5,231 nucleotides of DNA from an uncultured Woeseiaceae bacterium. GTDB lineage: Bacteria; Pseudomonadota; Gammaproteobacteria; Steroidobacterales; Woeseiaceae. The DNA lies in NCBI GenBank assembly GCA_945787435.1, contig CALZHX010000044.1:1-5231 (forward strand). The letters are read 5' to 3'. A program made the translations under genes and the position numbers. Shown in pieces: positions 1-5,231 of the stretch. The notes below the pieces were generated by a model. It did not search any database. It was not told the DNA's origin and saw only the letters and a list, made by a program, of their open reading frames with translations. Each line of letters starts with the position of its first letter. The stretch's first letter is position 1.

Positions 1-107
1 CGTCAATTCGCTGTCGGACGACAGCTACTTCGGAAATCAAATATCATAGACAGCTTCCTGGGGCAACGCCGATCCTGTTCGCGCAGTTTCCTGCAAATCA
101 ATTCGCG

Positions 108-127
108 TTATTATGACCCCATAATAA
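108..127. promoter_or_regulatory. Perfect 8-bp inverted repeat, candidate operator or leader hairpin
   Basis: TTATTATG at 108-115 and CATAATAA at 120-127 are exact reverse complements separated by ACCC. The right arm ends 23 bases before the ATG at 151. The arms are almost pure A/T inside a GC-rich region. No run of T follows, so it does not look like an intrinsic terminator. A dimeric repressor or activator site controlling the dehydrogenase operon is the simplest reading; a weak RNA hairpin in the 5' leader is the alternative. Both arms contain near matches to a -10 box (TATTAT at 109-114, CATAAT at 120-125), so a bound protein could cover the promoter, but no good -35 box is visible at the right spacing. 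The regulator is unknown. Confidence 0.4.
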
Positions 128-138
128 GAATTGATACC

Positions 139-148
139 GGGGTGGAAG
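139..148 (+). promoter_or_regulatory. Ribosome binding site that decides the dehydrogenase start
   Basis: The purine-rich GGGGTGGAAG includes GGTG at 141-144, which pairs with the 16S rRNA tail and lies six bases before the ATG at 151. An in-frame GTG at 142 lies inside this site and has no ribosome binding site of its own. The ATG is therefore preferred. It also gives a lipoprotein signal peptide of normal length. Confidence 0.6.
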
Positions 149-150
149 AT

Positions 151-2280
151 ATGCGAATTTCCTTGCCAAAGTCAGGCCTGGCCATCGCCAGCGTTGCGCT
201 GCTACTGGCCTCCTGTACAGAGGACAGGCCACCTCCGACAGGCGAACCTCAGGCCAATGAGGCGCAAGAGACTCGCACCGCATGGGTCGATGCCGAACGC
301 GTCGTCAATGCCGATTCCGAACCGGGCAACTGGCTGGCCCATGGCCGCACCTTCGATGAACAGCGCCACAGCCCGCTCGACCAGATCAACGTCGACACGG
401 TCAAGGAACTCGAACTCGCCTGGTACGTCGACCTTGACACCAACCGCGGCCAGGAAGCGACGCCGATCGTCGTTGACGGTGTTTTGTACTCGACCAGTGC
501 CTGGAGCAAGGTACAGGCTGTCGATGCGAGAACCGGACAGCTGCTGTGGCAATACGACCCGCAGGTTCCCGGTATCTGGGACGTGCGTGCGTGTTGCGGT
601 GTACAGAACCGCGGCGCAGCCGTCTGGCAGGGCCGCGTCATCAGCGCCACACTCGATGGTCGCCTGATCTCTCTCAACGCCGAAACCGGCGAGTTGATCT
701 GGGAGGTTCTTACGACGGACCAGGAACAGAGTTACACGATAACTGGCGCACCACGCATCATCGGCGACAAGATCATTATCGGTAATGGCGGCGCCGAGTA
801 CGGCGTGCGTGGCTATGTCACCGCATACGATCTCGAGTCCGGCGAGCAGGTATGGCGCTTTTACACTGTGCCCGGCAATCCGGCCGAAGGCTTTGAAGAT
901 GAAATCCAGGAAATGGCCGCGGAAACCTGGACTGGCGAGTGGTGGACTCAGGGTGGTGGCGGCACCGCCTGGGATTCTTTCGCCTACGACCCGGAACTAA
1001 ACCTCGTCTACATCGGCACCGGCAACGGTTCCCCGTGGGTGCGCGCTATTCGCAGCCCTGGCGGCGGAGATAACCTGTTTCTTGCGTCGATCGTCGCGCT
1101 CGACGCCGACACCGGCGATTACAAATGGCACTACCAGACCGTGCCTGGTGACACCTGGGACTACACAGCAGTGCAGCACATGATCCTGGCCGATCTCGAG
1201 ATCGATGGCGAAGACCGCAAAGTGCTAATGCAGGTACCAAAGAACGGCTTCTTTTACGTGCTCGATCGTGCCACGGGCGAGCTGATTTCCGCCGAGAACA
1301 TCCTGCCAGTCAACTGGGCAACACATATTGATATGGCAACTGGCCGCCCGGTCGAAACCATCGACGCGCGCTATGACGAAACCCTTGCCGCCAAGAAAAT
1401 GGTGCCCGGCCCCGGTGGCGTTCATAACTGGCAACCCATGGCCTATAACCCCGATACCGGGCTCGTCTACATCCCGGCAAAACAGCAGCCGTCCGTGTAT
1501 AAAGTTGACGAGAATTTCGAACCACGGCCCATAGGCGCCAATCTTGGCGTCAATTTCTGGGATCCACCCGGCGAAATCATTGATTTGCCGGAGGAGTTCC
1601 AACCTGAATTCCAGGGCATGCTGCTCGCGTGGGATCCGGTGGCACAAAAAGAGGTCTGGCGCTCCGGCCATCCGTTGTTTGAGAACGGTGGCTTGTTGTC
1701 AACGGCTGGCAACCTCGTTTTCCAGGGTATCGCGAATGACGAGCTTATTGCTTACAACGCGACGACCGGTGAACGACTCTGGTCGAGCGACACCCAAACC
1801 GGTGTTCTCGCACCCCCGATTAGTTTCTCGGTTGACGGTGAGCAGTACATTGCCGTGGTTGCCGGGTGGGGTGCCGTGTACGCAAACCTTCTGGGCGTAG
1901 TGATGAACACCGACGGGGAGCGGCGCAACATCAGTCGCATCCTCGCATACAAGATCGGCGGCAATGCCGAGCTGCCTCCCAGACCCGACATGCCTGATGC
2001 GCCACCGCCACCTCCGGTATTTGGCAGCGAGGCGCTGATAGGCGCCGGCAGCAGCCTCTTTGGCCGTAACTGCGCGCTGTGCCACGGTGTTGCCGCTGTT
2101 TCCGGTGGTGCCTTGCCCGACGTGCGCCGCTCGGCCTTTATCAGTAGTCAGGAAGCATTCGACAGCGTCGTGCTGGGGGGCGCATTGCTTGATAAGGGCA
2201 TGCCGTCCTGGGCACAAGTCGTTTCCAGTGAAGACTCCGAGGCTATCCGCGCATTCATCGTATATATGGCGAATCAATAA
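151..2280 (+). CDS. PQQ-dependent alcohol dehydrogenase with C-terminal cytochrome c (type II quinohemoprotein), predicted lipoprotein
   Basis: Oxidises an alcohol in the periplasm with PQQ and passes electrons to its own haem c. The 709-residue protein opens with a lipoprotein signal (hydrophobic stretch, lipobox LASC, Cys22). Seven propeller-blade motifs of the form A-x-D-x-x-T/S-G-x-x-x-W are visible near residues 123, 171, 225, 316, 371, 493 and 534. Family cofactor residues are present: vicinal Cys148-Cys149, Trp274 below PQQ, calcium ligands Glu216 and Asn292, catalytic Asp337, Lys364 and Asn426-Trp427. The residue two after the catalytic Asp is Thr339, not Asp, which points to calcium rather than a lanthanide. 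GDTWDYT and PKNGFFYVLDR closely recall Comamonas quinohemoprotein ethanol dehydrogenase. A proline-rich linker (609-622) leads to a cytochrome c domain with CALCH (641-645) and probable axial Met684. The substrate is unknown: simple alcohols, polyols, polymers or cyclic compounds are all possible for this family. It is first in a tight operon; no PQQ synthesis genes are nearby. Confidence 0.93.
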   Translation: MRISLPKSGLAIASVALLLASCTEDRPPPTGEPQANEAQETRTAWVDAERVVNADSEPGNWLAHGRTFDEQRHSPLDQINVDTVKELELAWYVDLDTNRGQEATPIVVDGVLYSTSAWSKVQAVDARTGQLLWQYDPQVPGIWDVRACCGVQNRGAAVWQGRVISATLDGRLISLNAETGELIWEVLTTDQEQSYTITGAPRIIGDKIIIGNGGAEYGVRGYVTAYDLESGEQVWRFYTVPGNPAEGFEDEIQEMAAETWTGEWWTQGGGGTAWDSFAYDPELNLVYIGTGNGSPWVRAIRSPGGGDNLFLASIVALDADTGDYKWHYQTVPGDTWDYTAVQHMILADLEIDGEDRKVLMQVPKNGFFYVLDRATGELISAENILPVNWATHIDMATGRPVETIDARYDETLAAKKMVPGPGGVHNWQPMAYNPDTGLVYIPAKQQPSVYKVDENFEPRPIGANLGVNFWDPPGEIIDLPEEFQPEFQGMLLAWDPVAQKEVWRSGHPLFENGGLLSTAGNLVFQGIANDELIAYNATTGERLWSSDTQTGVLAPPISFSVDGEQYIAVVAGWGAVYANLLGVVMNTDGERRNISRILAYKIGGNAELPPRPDMPDAPPPPPVFGSEALIGAGSSLFGRNCALCHGVAAVSGGALPDVRRSAFISSQEAFDSVVLGGALLDKGMPSWAQVVSSEDSEAIRAFIVYMANQ

Positions 2281-2281
2281 T

Positions 2282-3613
2282 ATGAATAACAAACTGACAA
2301 TTGCATTGACAATTCTTACGGTCACATCGCTGTTCGCGTTTTTGCCGCAAAATGCTCACGCACAAGACGCAGCGGAGACAGCTCCCGTCGTCCTCGAAGT
2401 TCCGGATGGCGCAAAGGCCGGCCCGGATTTTGATGTCGACAACGCTACGAGCGCCTACATAAATCTGCTGACCGAAGAGCAGCGCGAACGCTCGAATGCC
2501 TATTTTGAAGGCGGCTACTGGCTGCAGCTTTGGGGCTTCCTCTATGGTATCGGCGTCGCGTGGTTGCTACTCGGCACGCGCCTGTCCGCGAAGATGCGCG
2601 ATCTCGCTGAACGCTTCGGACGCTGGCGCTGGTTGCATACGTTCATTTACGGTGCACAGTACATTGTAATCGGCACGCTGCTGTCATTTCCGTTAACGGT
2701 CTACCAGGGCTTTTTCCGTGAGCACAAATACGAACTCGCCACGCAGACTTTCGGTGCATGGATGGGTGATCAGTTCAAGGGCCTGCTTGTCGGCCTTGTC
2801 CTGGGTGGCATCGTGATTACCTTGATCTATGGCGTCATTCGCAAGGCACCCAAAACCTGGTGGGTCTGGGGCACCGGCGTCGCCGTGGCGTTTCTTGTGT
2901 TTGTTCAGTTCATCTTTCCTGTCTACATCAGTCCGCTGTTCAACGACTACAAGGCGCTCGAACAAGGGCCACTGCGTGACACAATCATCTCAATGGCGCG
3001 CGCCAACGACATACCGAGTGATGATGTTTACTGGTTTGATGCATCCCGGCAGACGACGCGAATCAGCGCCAACGTCAGTGGCGCCTTTGGTACGACACGC
3101 ATCAGCCTTAACGACAACTTGCTCAATCGCACGTCGCCTGAGGAAATTGAATCCGTCATGGCCCACGAGATGGGTCACTACATACTTAACCACGGCGCCA
3201 AGCTGACGATGCAAATTGGCCTGGTGCTCGCGTTCGGCTTTGCATTCGTCGCATGGGGATTCAACCGAGCCCTGAATCGTTGGGGGCAGAACTGGGGCGT
3301 TCGGGATGTCGGTGACACGGCCGGATTACCATTGTTCGCTGCGGTGCTATCGGTCTTCTTTTTCGTTATGACGCCAATTTCCAACAGCATCATTCGAGTT
3401 GCTGAAGCTGAGGCCGACAACTACGGTATCAACGTCTCGGGACAGCCCGACGGTTTTGCCAGGGTCGCGATGCGCTTGAGTGAATACCGCAAGATCAGCC
3501 CCGGAGCACTTGAACGATTCATATTCTACGACCACCCGAGCGGCCATGATCGTGTACACATGGCGATGCTGTGGAAATCAGAGCATCAGGATTCCGAACC
3601 GCCCGGGCAATGA
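2282..3613 (+). CDS. Ste24-like M48 family membrane zinc metallopeptidase
   Basis: A 443-residue integral membrane endopeptidase related to CAAX prenyl protease Ste24. Bacterial members are thought to act in membrane-protein processing or quality control; the substrate here is unknown. The zinc site is HEMGH at 295-299 (His295, Glu296, His299), with the third ligand Glu375 and partner Asp379 in EAEADNYG. The family pattern around ISPLFN (about 220) and the tail FYDHPSGHDRV are also present. Hydrophobic segments lie near residues 5-21, 81-99, 121-139, 167-186, 193-214, 311-328 and 346-366. The first could be the family's first membrane helix or a cleaved signal peptide, since AHA at 25-27 is a good cleavage site. 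The frame stays open upstream to 2060, but that stretch overlaps the dehydrogenase; the ATG one base after its stop gives the normal N-terminus. No clear ribosome binding site is seen, so translation is probably coupled to the preceding gene. Confidence 0.9.
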   Translation: MNNKLTIALTILTVTSLFAFLPQNAHAQDAAETAPVVLEVPDGAKAGPDFDVDNATSAYINLLTEEQRERSNAYFEGGYWLQLWGFLYGIGVAWLLLGTRLSAKMRDLAERFGRWRWLHTFIYGAQYIVIGTLLSFPLTVYQGFFREHKYELATQTFGAWMGDQFKGLLVGLVLGGIVITLIYGVIRKAPKTWWVWGTGVAVAFLVFVQFIFPVYISPLFNDYKALEQGPLRDTIISMARANDIPSDDVYWFDASRQTTRISANVSGAFGTTRISLNDNLLNRTSPEEIESVMAHEMGHYILNHGAKLTMQIGLVLAFGFAFVAWGFNRALNRWGQNWGVRDVGDTAGLPLFAAVLSVFFFVMTPISNSIIRVAEAEADNYGINVSGQPDGFARVAMRLSEYRKISPGALERFIFYDHPSGHDRVHMAMLWKSEHQDSEPPGQ

Positions 3614-4227
3614 GCTTCTACGAGGACAGGATCCTCCCACACCTTATCGATTGGGCGTGTGCGTCTCGGCCTAACCAGAAGCAGCGTGAGAAAGTGGTAC
3701 ACCTCGCCGAGGGTGATGTGCTTGAGATCGGTTTCGGCACCGGACTGAACCTGCCGTACTACGACGCGCAAAACGTCCGAAAAATCTGGGGCCTCGAACC
3801 GTCAGAAGCAATGCGCCGCAAAGCCCGACAGCTTGTCGATGCATCAAACCTCGATGTCGAGTTCATCGACTTACCGGGCGAACAAATACCGCTGGACGCC
3901 GACAGCGTCGATACAGTGCTCGTGACCTATACGCTTTGCACGATACCGGACGCAGGCTCGGCTCTCGAGGGCATGCGTCGAGTATTGAAACCTGGTGGCA
4001 AACTGGTCTTTTGTGAACACGGCATTGCCCCCGACGAAAAAGTGCGTCGCCAGCAACATCGATGGAACCCTGCCTGGAGCCGGTTCGCCGGCGGCTGCAA
4101 TATGAATCGTGACATCCCGGGTCTCATTTCGAACAGTGGTTTTGAAATTACCAGCGACGAAAGGATGTACATCCCGGGCTTCAGGGCGCTCAGTTACAAC
4201 TACTGGGGTACCGCGCGGATAGCCTGA
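3610..4227 (+). CDS. Class I SAM-dependent methyltransferase (METTL7/UbiE-like fold)
   Basis: A 205-residue, apparently cytosolic methyltransferase with a Rossmann-like fold. SAM-binding motif I is VLEIGFGTG at 37-45. Acidic Glu63 in GLEPSEAM should bind the ribose hydroxyls. Motif IV is around DTVLVTYTLCTIPD (101-114), and the post-motif is RRVLKPGGKLVF (123-134). The C-terminal GCNMNRDI and NYWGTA segments recall a widespread bacterial family related to animal METTL7 proteins, often annotated as phospholipid or generic methyltransferase. The ATG at 3610 overlaps the peptidase stop (ATGA) and gives the typical family start MSFYED. A GTG at 3571 would add 13 residues but lies inside the peptidase gene. 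There is no strong ribosome binding site, so translational coupling is likely. The substrate cannot be read from sequence: quinone, phospholipid, thiol or another small molecule are all open. Confidence 0.85.
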   Translation: MSFYEDRILPHLIDWACASRPNQKQREKVVHLAEGDVLEIGFGTGLNLPYYDAQNVRKIWGLEPSEAMRRKARQLVDASNLDVEFIDLPGEQIPLDADSVDTVLVTYTLCTIPDAGSALEGMRRVLKPGGKLVFCEHGIAPDEKVRRQQHRWNPAWSRFAGGCNMNRDIPGLISNSGFEITSDERMYIPGFRALSYNYWGTARIA

Positions 4228-4292
4228 CCGCGCCCTGTCACTCAGGATATCTGCTGAAATTTACAATCGCACGATTAGCTGGAGTGGATTCT
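4228..4292 (+). other. 65-bp gap between methyltransferase and NDUFA9-like gene
   Basis: This is the only real intergenic gap between complete genes. It holds the ribosome binding site at 4281-4287. CCTGA (4223-4227) and TCAGG (4242-4246) are complementary but have a 14-base loop and no T-run, so I do not call a terminator. TTTACA at 4260-4265 resembles a -35 box, but no -10 box follows at the right distance. Read-through transcription from the preceding genes is the simplest interpretation. Confidence 0.4.
4281..4287 (+). promoter_or_regulatory. Ribosome binding site of the NDUFA9-like gene
   Basis: GGAGTGG contains GGAG at 4281-4284, eight bases before the ATG at 4293. It favours that ATG over the in-frame GTG at 4284, which lies inside the site. 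This is the clearest ribosome binding site in the window, and it suggests that this gene is translated independently of the three coupled genes before it. Confidence 0.65.
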
Positions 4293-5210
4293 ATGAAAGT
4301 TGCACTGTTTGGGGGCACGGGTTTTGTCGGGGGCTACCTCGTCAATACCCTGCTCGCCGCCGGCCACGAGCCGTCTGTTCTGATTCGCCCGGGCAGTGAA
4401 GACAAGCTCACAAGTCGAGAAAAGTGTCGAGTGACGGCCGGCGATATTTCATCCGTTGATGCTATCGAGGCCACACTCGACGGCTGCGACGCCTTCATCT
4501 ACAACATCGGCATCCTCAAGGCGTTTCCGAGAAAAGGCATCACGTTTGAGAAACTGCACTTCGACGGCGTGCGGCGTGTCGTAAATGCGGCACAAAAGCA
4601 GAATGTCCGGCGTGTCCTCCTGATGAGCGCTAATGGCGTCAAGAGTCCTGGCACGCCGTACCAGGACACCAAGTTCCGCGCTGAAAAACTCGTACAACAA
4701 AGTGGCCTGGAGTGGACGATATTTCGCCCATCCGTGATCTTCGGTGACTCCAACGGTCTGCAGGAAATCACGAATCAGCTTTATCGCGATCTCGTGAAGC
4801 CACCGATTCCGGCCGTCGCATTTCACAACGGCTGGAACCCCAAAGGTAACGGTGTCGTGATGTCGCCGGTTCACATCCAGGACGTAGCGGACGCGTTCGT
4901 CCGCTCACTTTCAGACGCGGACACTGTCGGTAAGACCTATGTGCTTGGTGGACCGGACGTTCTAACCTGGGAAGAGATGGTCCAGCATGTCGCCGCTGCG
5001 GCAGGACGCAGCAAGTGGATGTTACCGATGCCCGTTGGCCTGATGAGATTCGGCGCCACGTTGTTCGACTGGTTGCCGTTCTTTCCCGCGACACGCGACC
5101 AGCTCACGATGCTTGCTGAAGGCAACACCGCCGATTCAGCTGACCTTGAAATGCTGATCAACAGACCACCGACGGCCTTCGTGCCCGAAAACCTGTCCTA
5201 CCTATCGTGA
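4293..5210 (+). CDS. NDUFA9-like NAD(P)-binding atypical short-chain dehydrogenase (SDR)
   Basis: A 305-residue Rossmann-fold protein of the atypical SDR group that includes mitochondrial complex I subunit NDUFA9. The dinucleotide-binding loop GGTGFVG lies at 7-13, straight after the first strand. The family SAN motif is at 112-114 and a Tyr-x-x-x-Lys pair at Tyr123/Lys127 (YQDTK), followed by the strand WTIFRPSVIFG. The C-terminal third carries VHIQDVADAFV and YVLGGPDVLTWEEMV, then the ending GNTADSADL...FVPENLSYL typical of bacterial members. Because the Tyr/Lys pair is retained, catalysis is possible, but many relatives have no proven reaction. In mitochondria NDUFA9 holds a bound nucleotide and is an accessory subunit; bacterial complex I does not need it. 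No complex I genes are present here. The gene sits 65 bases after the methyltransferase and may share its transcript. No substrate is assigned. Confidence 0.86.
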   Translation: MKVALFGGTGFVGGYLVNTLLAAGHEPSVLIRPGSEDKLTSREKCRVTAGDISSVDAIEATLDGCDAFIYNIGILKAFPRKGITFEKLHFDGVRRVVNAAQKQNVRRVLLMSANGVKSPGTPYQDTKFRAEKLVQQSGLEWTIFRPSVIFGDSNGLQEITNQLYRDLVKPPIPAVAFHNGWNPKGNGVVMSPVHIQDVADAFVRSLSDADTVGKTYVLGGPDVLTWEEMVQHVAAAAGRSKWMLPMPVGLMRFGATLFDWLPFFPATRDQLTMLAEGNTADSADLEMLINRPPTAFVPENLSYLS

Positions 5211-5211
5211 A

Positions 5212-5231
5212 ATGCTGCGCATGGAAACCAG
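5212..5231 (+). CDS. Possible start of a further gene, cut by the window end
   Basis: Two in-frame ATG codons, at 5212 and 5221, follow directly after the NDUFA9-like stop (TGA at 5208-5210). They would read MLRMET or MET before the window ends. There is no obvious ribosome binding site, though the one-base gap after the stop would suit coupled translation, as seen between the first two genes. There are too few residues to recognise a family, and it may be chance. Confidence 0.25.

Larger units (their letters stand above)
1..150. other. Leader region upstream of the dehydrogenase gene, possibly with the tail of an upstream gene
   Basis: No complete gene fits here. One + strand frame (from base 2) reads a short polar peptide, VNSLSDDSYFGNQIS, to a TAG at 47-49. 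This could be the C-terminus of a gene beginning outside the window, but it is too short to recognise and could be chance. The frame of the downstream dehydrogenase is also open back to base 1, but it has no ATG, GTG or TTG before 142 and the lipoprotein signal begins at 151, so I do not read it as coding. From about 95 to 137 the sequence is noticeably more AT-rich than the flanking coding DNA, as expected for a promoter or operator region. I could not find a convincing paired -35/-10 promoter. Confidence 0.35.

Noticed and set aside
1..150. Open frame continuous with the dehydrogenase back to the window edge
   Set aside because: It has no usual start codon before 142, it crosses the palindrome and ribosome binding site, and it would bury the lipoprotein signal inside the protein.
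1975..2020. Proline-rich stretch as a repeat element
   Set aside because: It is a short coding linker between the propeller and cytochrome domains, which is normal for type II quinohemoproteins.
2060..2281. In-frame 74-codon extension upstream of the peptidase start
   Set aside because: It lies wholly within the cytochrome c domain of the dehydrogenase in another frame. The peptidase has a normal N-terminal hydrophobic segment from the ATG at 2282.
1699..2325. A 208-codon open frame on the minus strand
   Set aside because: It is antisense to the dehydrogenase C-terminus and cytochrome domain, its translation shows no recognisable domain, and such open frames are common opposite GC-rich genes.
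4223..4246. CCTGA/TCAGG inverted repeat as a terminator after the methyltransferase
   Set aside because: The stem is only five base pairs, with a 14-base loop and no following T-run.
4260..4288. Promoter for the NDUFA9-like gene based on TTTACA
   Set aside because: No TATAAT-like box is present 16-18 bases downstream, and that position holds the ribosome binding site.
4449..4874. A 141-codon open frame on the minus strand
   Set aside because: It is antisense to a clear SDR gene, with no recognisable motif or ribosome binding site.

Overview
The window is a bacterial chromosomal segment, moderately GC-rich with a G/C bias at third codon positions. It carries four complete genes, all on the + strand, plus short non-coding or partial edges. 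Three of the protein families (Ste24-like M48 peptidase, a methyltransferase starting MSFYEDRILPHLIDWA, and an NDUFA9-like atypical SDR) read like marine or environmental Gammaproteobacteria, perhaps close to Woeseiaceae. That placement comes from remembered family resemblance only and is tentative. I see no mobile elements, tRNA or rRNA genes, CRISPR arrays or signs of recent transfer.

Layout. Positions 1-150 are a leader with a perfect 8-bp inverted repeat at 108-127 and possibly the tail of an upstream gene. Positions 151-2280 encode a PQQ- and haem c-containing alcohol dehydrogenase (type II quinohemoprotein) with a lipoprotein signal. One base later, 2282-3613 encode a membrane zinc peptidase of the Ste24/CAAX-protease (M48) type. 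Its TGA overlaps the ATG of the next gene (ATGA), a class I SAM-dependent methyltransferase at 3610-4227. After a 65-bp gap with its own good ribosome binding site comes an NDUFA9-like NAD(P)-binding protein at 4293-5210. The final 21 bases may be the start of another gene.

How the genes may work together. The first three genes are packed tightly enough to be one transcript with coupled translation, and the fourth probably belongs to it. The dehydrogenase would oxidise an alcohol in the periplasm and pass electrons through PQQ to its own haem c. No PQQ synthesis genes, partner cytochrome or aldehyde dehydrogenase are present here. The peptidase probably works in membrane-protein processing or quality control, and the methyltransferase and SDR have no assigned substrate. 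A shared envelope or respiratory-chain role is possible but is inference. I do not see convincing evidence for a wholly new system. The most notable points are the unusual gene combination, the lipoprotein form of the dehydrogenase, and the predicted periplasmic active site of the Ste24-like peptidase.
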